Assembly (NCBI RefSeq): GCF_004803895.1
Contig: NZ_CP021978.1
Span: 7,254,001 to 7,318,000, forward strand
Length of the DNA: 64,000 nucleotides
Origin: Streptomyces hawaiiensis
GTDB taxonomy: Bacteria > Actinomycetota > Actinomycetes > Streptomycetales > Streptomycetaceae
Reading direction: 5' to 3'
In this document: positions 25,260-32,798 of the stretch, in pieces
Position numbering within the stretch: the first letter of the stretch is position 1
How the letters are laid out: every line of letters begins with the position of its first letter
The notes under the pieces: generated by a model
The model's database searches: none
What the model was told of the DNA's origin: nothing
The model's input: only the letters and a program-made list of their open reading frames with translations
Program-made: the position numbers and the translations under genes

Positions 25260-25727
25260 TCAGGCTGCTGAGGGCTGCGCCCGCGAGTGGGTCTTCGCAG
25301 CCCTGTCCAGGACCTCGGTGAAGTGCTCGGCGCGCTCGTCGCCCTCGGCCTCCTGGGCGCGGAGGTCTCCGAAACGGGCCCAGTACCGCCTGCAGACGTC
25401 GCTGTTCATGAGCATCGAGGCGTAGAAGGGCAGTTGTCCGTGGCGAACGAAGCCCAGCCGGTCACGCAGGCTGAGGGCGCAGATCTGCTGGTTGGCATGG
25501 AGCAGCTGCATGTACTCCTCGACGTCGATGTCCTCGGGCGTCCAGAGCTTGGCGAGGTCGGGGTTGGTGGACATCTGCGTCAGCCAGTCGAGCTGGTTCC
25601 GCGCGACGGCCACCTCGTTTCGCTCGGCCTGGTGCCGCGCGTCCTGCCTGAGCCGGGCGGCTCCGACCACGGCGGTGGTGAGGGAGACGGCGGCTCCGGC
25701 AGCGAGGACGGCGGTAGTGAGCTTCAT
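25260..25727 (-). CDS. DUF6082 family membrane-anchored protein
   Basis: 155 residues. One N-terminal hydrophobic segment (LTTAVLAAGAAVSLTTAVVG) would anchor it in the membrane, followed by a helical domain with NQLDWLTQMSTNPDLAKLW, DIDVEEYMQLLHANQQI and MLMNSDVCRRYWARFG, the pattern I know from Streptomyces DUF6082 proteins. Function unknown. It stands upstream of the lanthipeptide precursor with a 131-nt gap, and 73 nt after the DUF6624 gene, so it could belong to either operon. A role in immunity or peptide handling is only inference from position. Confidence 0.75.
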   Translation of the reverse strand: MKLTTAVLAAGAAVSLTTAVVGAARLRQDARHQAERNEVAVARNQLDWLTQMSTNPDLAKLWTPEDIDVEEYMQLLHANQQICALSLRDRLGFVRHGQLPFYASMLMNSDVCRRYWARFGDLRAQEAEGDERAEHFTEVLDRAAKTHSRAQPSAA

Positions 25728-25800
25728 ACTTCAACGGTCCTTTCAGGTAAGGAGTCTGCGGACGAGCGTTGGGTCTGTGGAACCTGTGGGGCCCGCTGCG

Positions 25801-26376
25801 TCATGCGGCCCCCGCGAGCACGACGGTCGGGGAGTCGCCGGCATGGCGATCCGGGGCGTACCGGCGCCGCACCGTCTCCAGGGCGACGGCGATCGGCGGC
25901 AGCCCGACGGCGGCCCGTCGCTGGTCCAGGGACTCCGGTGCGCGCAGCGGGCACAGCTCAACCCCTGCTGCGTTGACGACCAGTTGGGTCCCGAACTCTT
26001 GTGGTCGCCCGCTGTTGACCAGGGCACGGTCGTGAAGGTGGGCCCAGTGCTGGATGCGCGCGTCGTCGTCCTGGACTGCGCGCTTCAGAAGGACGGTGGC
26101 CGCCCGTTGAAAGTCGGGCTCGCCGTCGGCATGAAGAGCGATGCTCCAGGCGGCACGTGCCGCGTCGGGGCCGACGAGGCGGTGGCCGGGCCAGTCATGT
26201 TCGGCCAGGATGCGGCGCAGCACTTTGGCGTCGGCGTGGTCGGCGTGACGGTCCTGACCGAGTTGGACGGAGTCGAGGTGGTTGCGCACGCGCTTGGCCC
26301 GGCGCGCTGCCGACTGTGCGGCTCGGACGAGGAGTTCGCGGGCGAGGTCCGGTCGTAGCGGTTCGGCGGTCATCAC
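25801..26376 (-). CDS. DUF6624 family protein
   Basis: 191 residues. The middle and end carry the DUF6624 pattern: GPDAARAAWSIALHADGEPDFQ, HLHDRALVNSGRPQEFGTQ and DQRRAAVGLPPI. Function is unknown; such proteins are common in actinomycetes, often next to biosynthetic clusters. The GTG start overlaps the stop of the GNAT-like gene (GTGA at 26373-26376), so these are coupled. The family assignment is by memory of its motifs. Confidence 0.8.
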   Translation of the reverse strand: MMTAEPLRPDLARELLVRAAQSAARRAKRVRNHLDSVQLGQDRHADHADAKVLRRILAEHDWPGHRLVGPDAARAAWSIALHADGEPDFQRAATVLLKRAVQDDDARIQHWAHLHDRALVNSGRPQEFGTQLVVNAAGVELCPLRAPESLDQRRAAVGLPPIAVALETVRRRYAPDRHAGDSPTVVLAGAA

Positions 26377-27023
26377 GCGATGCCCCGCTGGTCTGCGGCG
26401 GAACGCGGCTCGTGGACCCGGCAGCCGATGAGCGCGCTCAGCCCAGGCCGACGCTCTGCTGTGAGTTCGAGGCGAGCGACTCGCTCATCGTGCTGCCCGG
26501 TGCCGGATCCTCGCAGGTCCCAGCCCATGTCGGTGAGCCGATGAAGGAATGCGGCGGTCGGAGCAACGTCGAGAGGATGGCGGGCCAAGACCTCGGCCCG
26601 CACGAGCGGTACGCCGAGCCGGGCGGCGAAGTCGGAGACCCACAGAGTGATCAGCCGGACGGTGTCGTCGGAGCGGTCGGGCAGGGTGTGGACGCAGCCC
26701 AGGAAGAGGCACGGGCCCTCGCCCCATCGGAGGTGGGGCCCGCGCTGCGGGATCATGCAGGCCAGCAGCAGCCCGTCCTCGAACAGTCCGGCCGGCTTGG
26801 CCTGCGGGTCGCGGAACAGAGCCGGGATGTCGGCTCGGGCGGGTACAGGCATGCCGCGCATGGTGAGCCAGCGTTGACGGTCCTGGACGAGTGCGGCGGC
26901 CTCGTCTCGTTCGGCGTCGGTGCACAGAGTCCGCATCTCGTACACGGCCGGTAACGCTGTCGCGCGCCGGTGCAGGGAGGCGGGGAATGGCTTGGTGGCC
27001 ACAGAAACGGGTGACGCGTTCAC
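26373..27023 (-). CDS. GNAT-like or unknown protein
   Basis: 216 residues. The layout is reminiscent of a GNAT acetyltransferase fold: an N-terminal helix, ERDEAAALVQDRQRWLTMRG, then strands GLLLACMIPQRG and CLFLGCVHTLPDRSDDTVRLITLWVSDFAARLGVPLVRAEVL, and a final TAAFLHRLTDMGWDLRG helix-strand. The acetyl-CoA-binding Q/RxxGxG/A motif is not clear, so catalysis is uncertain. The GTG start overlaps the regulator stop (GTGA), and its own stop overlaps the DUF6624 start, so three proteins are made from one coupled message. Confidence 0.6.
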   Translation of the reverse strand: MNASPVSVATKPFPASLHRRATALPAVYEMRTLCTDAERDEAAALVQDRQRWLTMRGMPVPARADIPALFRDPQAKPAGLFEDGLLLACMIPQRGPHLRWGEGPCLFLGCVHTLPDRSDDTVRLITLWVSDFAARLGVPLVRAEVLARHPLDVAPTAAFLHRLTDMGWDLRGSGTGQHDERVARLELTAERRPGLSALIGCRVHEPRSAADQRGIA

Positions 27024-27511
27024 TGGCTCGCTCCGCTCTCCGTCGTGGCGGCTGGCCTGGTGCCCAGTAGGCCCCACGCGTGGGCAAGAACGACGAGCTG
27101 GGTGGTGTTGGCCGCCCCGGTCTTATCGAGCAGTTCGTCGTGTGCTGCTCGGACATCGGCGGGGGCGATCTTGGCGGCGACTGCGATGTCGTGGGGATTG
27201 CTGTGCTCAGCGACGGCCTGCAGCAGCAGTTGCTGCTCCGGGCTGAGCTTGGGCGTTGGCCTGTCCGTTGTGGGTGGGGCGACCTGCTGGGCAGCGAACA
27301 GGCGGTGCACGATCACCGGGGGCTTGCAGCGGGGCGGGCAGTGGAGGCTCTCCCGGATGTCGCGGACGTACTGGCGGACGGTAACGGCCGACAGCCCGGT
27401 CCTCGTGGCGATTTCTCGGGGGGTGAGGTCGTCTGCGAGGTGCTGGGCGACGCGCTGCAGGGTCGGCGTCAGGGGTGTGATCGGTGCGCTGGTCGTCACG
27501 GGCGGGGTCAC
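27020..27511 (-). CDS. LuxR-type DNA-binding regulator with two HTH modules
   Basis: 163 residues without a receiver or sensor domain. Module 1 (about 15-60) is a LuxR-type HTH: LTPREIATRTGLSAVTVRQYVRDI. Module 2 (about 95-155) has LSPEQQLLLQAVAEHSNPHDIAVAAKIAPADVRAAHDELLDKTGA and AHAWGLL, again a LuxR/GerE-like helix arrangement. A protein of two bare HTH modules is unusual. The ribosome site is weak, so the start is approximate; GTG at 27543 is another option. It begins after a strong hairpin and so probably heads its own operon (GNAT-like, DUF6624, perhaps the lanthipeptide genes). Confidence 0.72.
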   Translation of the reverse strand: MTPPVTTSAPITPLTPTLQRVAQHLADDLTPREIATRTGLSAVTVRQYVRDIRESLHCPPRCKPPVIVHRLFAAQQVAPPTTDRPTPKLSPEQQLLLQAVAEHSNPHDIAVAAKIAPADVRAAHDELLDKTGAANTTQLVVLAHAWGLLGTRPAATTESGASQ

Positions 27512-27557
27512 GGGTGTCTCTTTCTCGGCTGAGTGGACGGTCACCGGAAGGGGTGCC

Positions 27558-27586
27558 GCCGGCCCCCGCGGGGGACGGGGGCCGGC
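27558..27586 (-). terminator. Hairpin terminator after acyl-CoA dehydrogenase gene
   Basis: A perfect 10-bp GC stem (GCCGGCCCCC / GGGGGCCGGC, 9-nt loop) lies after the minus-strand acyl-CoA dehydrogenase stop and before the regulator start. It separates the conservon-dehydrogenase transcript from the regulator operon. Confidence 0.6.
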
Positions 27587-27639
27587 GACATGGGCCCGTG
27601 CGCGGCGGTCTGGATTCACGGGATGCCGCGCACGGGGGC

Positions 27640-28893
27640 TCATGCGGCGGTGGGGTCAGGTCGTGCCCAGGCCGCTTCGGCGGCGAGGCGTTCGGACCAC
27701 TGGATGTGCTCCTCGTCGAAGGCGGCGTCGGCGAGGCGTATGCGCTGGACTTCGCCGGTTCCGGCCGGTGGATAGGTGTGCTGGATGTCGCGCCACAGGC
27801 GCTGGAGGACGTAGTCGCGGTCGAGGGCGTGGGCGCCGTGCAGTTCCATGGCGTCCTGGGCCGACTGCACGGCCCACTGGTGGCCGAGATATTTGGCGTT
27901 GATCAGGTCGGCGTCGCAGGGCAGGCCCTGGTCGAGGAGGTGCACGGACTGGTAGGCCAGGATTCGTCCGGCGCGCAGGCGAGCCTCCATGTCACCGATG
28001 CGGTCCCGCAGGACCGGCAGATCGGACAGGGCGCCCCGGTAGCGGGCGCGCGCCTTGAGGCGGGCAGTCGTGGTGGCCACGACCGCCTCGTGGATCCCGA
28101 GGCTGACCGCGGCCAGGTTGGGACGGCCGTACAGGATGCTGCTGCTCTGGGCCACGCTCAGCCCCTGGCCGATCTCTCCGACCACGTTGTCCTCGGGGAC
28201 GCGGACGTGGTCGAGGTCGAGGCGGCCGGCGGAGAAGCCGTGCAGGCCGAGGCCGGGACGGTGGTCGGAGACCGAAAGCCCGGGTCGGTCGGATTCGACC
28301 ATGAACGCGGTCAGCGCCTGGGAAGTACGTACGCCCACCTCGGCGGTTCGGGCGACGACGAGGTGGGCTCCCGCGAGATGGCTGTTGCCGATGTGGACCT
28401 TACTGCCGGCGATCACCCATTGATTGCCGCCGCGTTCGGCGGTGGTTTCGATGCCGCCGATGTGTCCGCCGGCCCGCGGTTCGGTCACGGCGATCGACAA
28501 AAGAAGTGAACCGTCCGCCACCCGCGGCAGCCAGCGGACCTTCTGCTCATAAGTGGCGAAGTGCAACAACCCGCCGACGGGGATGAGGGTGGCCTGCAGG
28601 ATGGCCGCAGCAGCCGCCGACAGGCAGGCGACGCGGTGGACCAAGACCGTCTTGGCCACATGGCCGGCGCCAAGACCGCCGAAGGCGGCCGGGACGGTGA
28701 CGGCGAACCAGCCCCGTGCGGCCATCAGGTCGGCGACCTTGCGCTCCACCCTGCCCGGAGCGGCCTCCATACGTGCGGCGCGCGGCGCGATGTGCTCTTC
28801 CGCGAAGGCGTCCGCCTCGTCCCACAGCAGCTCGTGGCGGGCGGTGAGGTAGGGACGCAGCGCCGGTGGTGGCGTGGTGGGTGTGGCGGGCAT
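27640..28893 (-). CDS. Acyl-CoA dehydrogenase family flavoprotein
   Basis: 417 residues with the acyl-CoA dehydrogenase layout: helical N-terminus (YLTARHELLWDEADAFAEEHIAP), middle beta domain with LLSIAVTEPRAGG (the FAD-contacting T-E-P block) and GLHGFSAGRLDLDHVRVPEDNVVG, then a C-terminal helical domain with LHGAHALDRDYVLQRLWRDI. FAD-dependent alpha,beta-dehydrogenation or a related oxidation of an acyl thioester or carrier-bound substrate is expected. It follows the GAF gene by 86 nt and ends before a strong hairpin, so it closes the conservon transcript. Substrate unknown. Confidence 0.88.
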   Translation of the reverse strand: MPATPTTPPPALRPYLTARHELLWDEADAFAEEHIAPRAARMEAAPGRVERKVADLMAARGWFAVTVPAAFGGLGAGHVAKTVLVHRVACLSAAAAAILQATLIPVGGLLHFATYEQKVRWLPRVADGSLLLSIAVTEPRAGGHIGGIETTAERGGNQWVIAGSKVHIGNSHLAGAHLVVARTAEVGVRTSQALTAFMVESDRPGLSVSDHRPGLGLHGFSAGRLDLDHVRVPEDNVVGEIGQGLSVAQSSSILYGRPNLAAVSLGIHEAVVATTTARLKARARYRGALSDLPVLRDRIGDMEARLRAGRILAYQSVHLLDQGLPCDADLINAKYLGHQWAVQSAQDAMELHGAHALDRDYVLQRLWRDIQHTYPPAGTGEVQRIRLADAAFDEEHIQWSERLAAEAAWARPDPTAA

Positions 28894-28979
28894 GGTCGTC
28901 TCCCTCTCCCTGGGTGAAGGTCGCACAGTGGAGCGGCCGGGGATCGCCTGCGGCTCCCGGGTGGGGGTGGTGGAACGGC

Positions 28980-29621
28980 CTAGCGGACTGGCGCGTGGGC
29001 GATGTGGTCCATCACCTGGGCGCCGGCGTTGATGACGATGTCTCTCAGCCGTCGGGCCTCGCTCAGGGGCCGCTTCTCGGGGTCGATGACGCACACCGTG
29101 CCCAGCACGGTGCCGCTGCCGTGGATGAGCGGTGCGCCGAAGTAGGAGCGGATCCCGACCGCGTCGACCACGTGGTTGCCGCTGAAGCGCGGGCTGGCGT
29201 GCACGTCGTGCAGCGGGAGGGCCTTCTTGCGGGCCATGACCTCCGGGCACCAGCCGTGGTCGCGGCTCATGGTGCGGCCGACGATGACGTACCCGCTGTC
29301 CGCGGGCGGCTGGTGCAGCCCGACGAAGGTCTGCTCCTCCAGGAAGAGATTGACGAACCCGTACAGGAATCCGGCCTGCGTGGTCATGTCGCGTGCCAGC
29401 TCGTCGAAGTCCTGGCTGGCAGCGGTGGGCACGCCCAGGCGCTCGAGCAGCTCATACCGCCGAGCCAGTTCGGTCGTCTGCTGGTCCTGCGGGCCGGTGA
29501 CGGCAACGTCGGCCGAGAGGGACGGCCCAAGGGCGATGTCTCGCATGTTGCGTCGCGGCAGTGACCGGGTTGCTGGGGCGGTCTGCGGTACGAGGTAGGG
29601 GTCGTTGGGCTGATATGACAT
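28980..29621 (-). CDS. GAF domain protein of the conservon
   Basis: 213 residues; a GAF sensor domain fills about 50-205 (ELARRYELLERLGVPTAASQDFDELARD, FVNLFLEEQTFVGL, RDHGWCPEVMARKKAL, GIRSYFGAPLIHGSGTVLGTVCVID). There is no kinase or output domain. GAF domains bind small ligands such as nucleotides or sense redox state; Cys in DHGWCP is in the usual place for many oxygen- or phytochrome-like GAFs, but nothing proves a cofactor. The start overlaps the conservon GTPase stop (TGATG), so it is part of the conservon output complex. Confidence 0.88.
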   Translation of the reverse strand: MSYQPNDPYLVPQTAPATRSLPRRNMRDIALGPSLSADVAVTGPQDQQTTELARRYELLERLGVPTAASQDFDELARDMTTQAGFLYGFVNLFLEEQTFVGLHQPPADSGYVIVGRTMSRDHGWCPEVMARKKALPLHDVHASPRFSGNHVVDAVGIRSYFGAPLIHGSGTVLGTVCVIDPEKRPLSEARRLRDIVINAGAQVMDHIAHAPVR

Positions 29622-30289
29622 CAGGCGTCCTGGAGGGTGGTAGTGGCTGCTGGGCGAGCGGGGCCTGCCGATGCGTTCTTCACGGCGTGGCCGACGAGGG
29701 TCAGCAAAACGCCGGCGACGTGGTTCGGGTCGCGGGCATCGCAGGTGACCACCGGCGCAGAGGTGGGGAGTTCGAGGGCGGTGCGGACCTGTTCGGGGTG
29801 GTAGCGGTGTGCTCCGTCGAACTGGTTGATGGCGACGACGAAGGGCAGGCCGATGTCTTCGAAGAAGCTGACGGGGGTGAAGCTGCTTTCCAGGCGGCGG
29901 GTGTCGACCAGGACGACCGCGCCGACGGCTCCGCGGGAGAGGTCGTACCAGAGGTCGACGAACCGGTCCTGGCCGGGCGTGCCGAACAGGAACAGTTCCA
30001 GGGGCACAGGCGCGTCCGGCAGGCTGAGGCGGCCGAAGTCGAAGGCGACCGTGGTGGTCTGCTTGGCCTCGACGCCTTCCAGGCTGTCCACGTCCGCGCT
30101 CGCCTGGGTCAGGTACTCCTCCGTGCTCAGCGGCGTGATCTCGCTGACGGCACCAACGGCGGTGGTCTTGCCCGCGCCGAAGCCCCCGGCAATCACGATC
30201 TTCAGCACAGTCGGTGCGCCGGCCTGCGGGCGCGACGGACTCCGCAGCGCCATGGTCGAGTCATCCGGCCTGGGGGTAGGCGACGGCAT
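29621..30289 (-). CDS. cvnD: Conservon Ras-like GTPase (CvnD type)
   Basis: 222 residues. The P-loop is GGFGAGKTT, followed by DVDSLEGVEAKQTTTVAFDFGRL (switch region), LFLFGTPGQDRF (G3, with Gly-x-x-Gly-Gln) and VVAINQFDGA (in place of NKxD). Conservon GTPases of this type sit at the membrane with the CvnA-C proteins and relay an unknown signal. ATG at 30289 (GAGGAAG seven bases upstream) gives a 29-nt overlap with cvnC, a usual arrangement; an ATG at 30253 is possible but lacks a ribosome site. Confidence 0.92.
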   Translation of the reverse strand: MPSPTPRPDDSTMALRSPSRPQAGAPTVLKIVIAGGFGAGKTTAVGAVSEITPLSTEEYLTQASADVDSLEGVEAKQTTTVAFDFGRLSLPDAPVPLELFLFGTPGQDRFVDLWYDLSRGAVGAVVLVDTRRLESSFTPVSFFEDIGLPFVVAINQFDGAHRYHPEQVRTALELPTSAPVVTCDARDPNHVAGVLLTLVGHAVKNASAGPARPAATTTLQDA

Positions 30290-30674
30290 CGGGCCACTTC
30301 CTCTTCAGGCCCACAGAGAGGGCCGCCAACAGGTGGGTGGTGGGACGCTCATCCGCGTCTGCGTCGGAGGCGGCATAGGCATCGGCGACGGAGACGACCA
30401 GGGCGTCGGCGTCCAAGAGGTCCGAGACGAGGATCTTGACGGCGGTGACGGGGCGGCCGAGTCGGCCCGCCAGCTCGGTCACCGAACGCCGGCGCTCTCG
30501 GCACAGGGTGAGGATGTCTTCGCATTCCTCGGCCTGGCCCGGGCCGGGTCGCCCCGGCCCGGCGTCCAGCACGGTTTCCAGGCCCAGCAGGTGCCGCGGC
30601 TTGGTGCGCCCGCGCGTCAGCGTGTAGGTCCGCACGAACGTCGACTCCTCGGCCGAGCGGCCGTGTGCGGTCAC
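30261..30674 (-). CDS. cvnC: Conservon DUF742 protein (CvnC type)
   Basis: 137 residues with the DUF742 pattern: FVRTYTLTRGRTKP, CEDILTLCRERRRSVTELAGRLGRPVTAVKILVSDLLDADAL, which contains a winged-helix-like HTH. In conservons this protein links the sensor-like CvnA to the GTPase. GTG start overlaps the cvnB stop (GTGA at 30671-30674), and its end overlaps cvnD by 29 nt. Confidence 0.93.
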   Translation of the reverse strand: MTAHGRSAEESTFVRTYTLTRGRTKPRHLLGLETVLDAGPGRPGPGQAEECEDILTLCRERRRSVTELAGRLGRPVTAVKILVSDLLDADALVVSVADAYAASDADADERPTTHLLAALSVGLKRKWPDAVAYPQAG

Positions 30675-31186
30675 CGGACCTCAGCACCCGTGCCGACGCG
30701 GACGGGGATCTGCATGTAAGGAGCGAACTTCTGGACGAGGCGCCCCATCTCGAACCCGACGGTTCCCGCGTCGGCGTCCGTGGTGGCGATGACGGCGAGG
30801 ATCGTGTCCACCTCACCGCGTTCGTTGCCGGGATGGCCCTCGAAGGCTGCGCTGCACCCGGCGCTCTGGACAAAGAACAGGCAGTCGTCTCGCTCGATGA
30901 TGACTTGCCTGGCCGGCCTCTTCTTGTGGCTGGGGCCGGTGATGTTCGTCGCGAGGGAGGCCACTCCGCTGAGCGCGGCCGACAGTTCGTCCGCCCAGTC
31001 CTTGTCGACGTCGCTGTCCAGCAGCCGCAGTCCGTCGCGCGACAGCAGGACGGCGTGCGTGACGCCCGGAGTCTCGGAGGTGAAGTGACGCAGCAGCCAG
31101 GCCATGTTGTCCCGTTGACCGCTTGCTGTCGTCTCGGATGCGGGCGCGTCGCTGGTCACGTTGTCCATCGCGGGGTGGGTGCTCAT
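30671..31186 (-). CDS. cvnB: Conservon roadblock/LC7 protein (CvnB type)
   Basis: 171 residues with a roadblock/LC7 domain (about 28-150): MAWLLRHFTSETPGVTHAVLLSRDGLRLL, SGVASLATNITGPS, VIIERDDCLFFVQSAG and the ILAVIATTDADAGTVGFEMGRL strand-helix. Roadblock proteins act as GTPase regulators or scaffolds; here the partner is the CvnD GTPase. The N-terminal 25 residues are a flexible extension. It lies 73 nt after cvnA and is coupled to cvnC. Confidence 0.93.
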   Translation of the reverse strand: MSTHPAMDNVTSDAPASETTASGQRDNMAWLLRHFTSETPGVTHAVLLSRDGLRLLDSDVDKDWADELSAALSGVASLATNITGPSHKKRPARQVIIERDDCLFFVQSAGCSAAFEGHPGNERGEVDTILAVIATTDADAGTVGFEMGRLVQKFAPYMQIPVRVGTGAEVR

Positions 31187-31259
31187 AGGAATCGCTCCAG
31201 AAGGGGGAAGGGCCAGCGGATGTAACAGGCCGCCGGGAACGTGGAGGGAAGGGCGAGAA

Positions 31260-32771
31260 TCAGGGCCTGGGTTGCTCTGCCGAAGCGGGCGGAGAACCAG
31301 CTGTCCCGCCGGCCTGGATGCCGTTGCGGAAGGCGGCTGCGAGCCCTGGCGTCGCCGCGGTCACGGGGGCTTGCTCCCGCTCGCGTGGTGGACGGAACGA
31401 GCCAGCCTGACGCGTACGCGTGGGAAGGGCGGGCGCATCAGCCGAGTGACCTGCCTCTCCGGCTCTCGGCGCCCCTGCGGTGCCCGGGCGTGGTACCTGG
31501 CCCGCCGGGATGGCTGGAGCCGTGGCACTCTGCCGGGGCGGCGGCGCGGAGGGGTGGGGTCTCCTGGGGAGCGCGCCCGAGTCCTCGAGCGAGGGAATCG
31601 CGACGAGGAGCCGTGCCGGAATGACGACCAGGGCGGTGGTGCCTCCCGTCACGTTCTCCTGGAGGAGAACGGAGAGCCCGTGCGACTGGGCGATCTTCGC
31701 GGCGACCAGCAAGCCGAGCTGTCCCGCTCGTACCTGACCGCTGACGTCCACCTCGTCAGGGGCCTTGAGCAGGTGGTTCATCTGCGCGCGTGTCTGCGGA
31801 TGCATAGGGATGGCCCGGTCCTCGACCTCGATCGCCAGCCCGTTAGAAACCCGCTGCGCTCGCACGGTCACCTTCGTTGCCGGATCGGAGCACTCGCAGG
31901 CGTTCTCGATCAGCTCGGCCAGAAGGTGGGTCAGGTCCGGACCCACATGTCCCGGAAGGCCCAGCTCAGCGCCCACGGAACCAGCCGCGACGGCCACACG
32001 CGGATACTGCACAACTTCGGAGACTGCGCCGCGCAGCGCCGTCGCGAGGGGGACGGGCCGACGCACGCTGCGCAGGGACTGCCCGCCCAGCACCGCCGTG
32101 CTCTCGACCTGGCGACGCATCCGCGTCACGAGGTGATCGATCTCGAAGATCTTCGAAAGCAGCTCCGGGTCGTCGGTCAGCATCTCCAACTGGCTCAGTG
32201 CCTGGAGCGCCTTGCCGACCAGGGCGTGCTCGCGCATCGCCAGACGGCGCAGCACTTCCAGGAGAACGACGGACTGGGACTCGTCGTGCACACGTATCAG
32301 CGACGCGATGGCCTGCGCCTGGAGGGAACTCAACGCCTTGTTGATCTCGACGGTCGGACTGGCCGACGGTGGCGTCTGCATGTCCGGCAGCGCCGGGCGT
32401 CCCCCGCGGCACAGCTCGTCCGCCGACCACTGCACCGACTTCTCGACGGCCGCCCCTGCCTCGGCGACCGCTGTCAGCGCCGCTGCCTGGGCCTTCTCCA
32501 CAGCTGCCTGCACGACCCCTGCGGCCGTGCGCACTCCGCGAGCCGCCACCAGCGCGACCCCGGCCAGCCCACAGACAAGGCCGGTCAGGAGCCAGCCGGG
32601 ACCTACCGCAGACATCGACCAGAGGGCGAAGGCGGCACCCAACAGCGCGGCCAGAAGCACCACGGGCAAGGCCACGGTGCGGCGGACACGGTGCAGCGTG
32701 ATCGTGTCGATCCGTGGAGGTCTGCGGTGGCCGGGAGCGGCCGGCCGTGCCGGGAAGGCGCTGTCAGGCAT
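31260..32771 (-). CDS. cvnA: Conservon sensor-kinase-like membrane protein (CvnA type)
   Basis: 503 residues. Two membrane segments lie at about 32-55 and 58-80 (TVALPVVLLAALLGAAFALW; WLLTGLVCGLAGVALVAA). The cytoplasmic part carries a helical dimer region with RRLAMREHALVGKALQALSQLE and IDHLVTRMRRQVES, then an ATPase domain with ELIENACECSDPATKV (N box) and GLLVAAKIAQSHG (G box). The tail from about 400 is Pro/Ala-rich and unstructured. It lacks a standard His phosphoacceptor block, as is typical for CvnA proteins. GH15 stops 27 nt before it. Confidence 0.92.
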   Translation of the reverse strand: MPDSAFPARPAAPGHRRPPRIDTITLHRVRRTVALPVVLLAALLGAAFALWSMSAVGPGWLLTGLVCGLAGVALVAARGVRTAAGVVQAAVEKAQAAALTAVAEAGAAVEKSVQWSADELCRGGRPALPDMQTPPSASPTVEINKALSSLQAQAIASLIRVHDESQSVVLLEVLRRLAMREHALVGKALQALSQLEMLTDDPELLSKIFEIDHLVTRMRRQVESTAVLGGQSLRSVRRPVPLATALRGAVSEVVQYPRVAVAAGSVGAELGLPGHVGPDLTHLLAELIENACECSDPATKVTVRAQRVSNGLAIEVEDRAIPMHPQTRAQMNHLLKAPDEVDVSGQVRAGQLGLLVAAKIAQSHGLSVLLQENVTGGTTALVVIPARLLVAIPSLEDSGALPRRPHPSAPPPRQSATAPAIPAGQVPRPGTAGAPRAGEAGHSADAPALPTRTRQAGSFRPPREREQAPVTAATPGLAAAFRNGIQAGGTAGSPPASAEQPRP

Positions 32772-32798
32772 GGGAATCCTCGTCAGGGGGTGGGGTTG

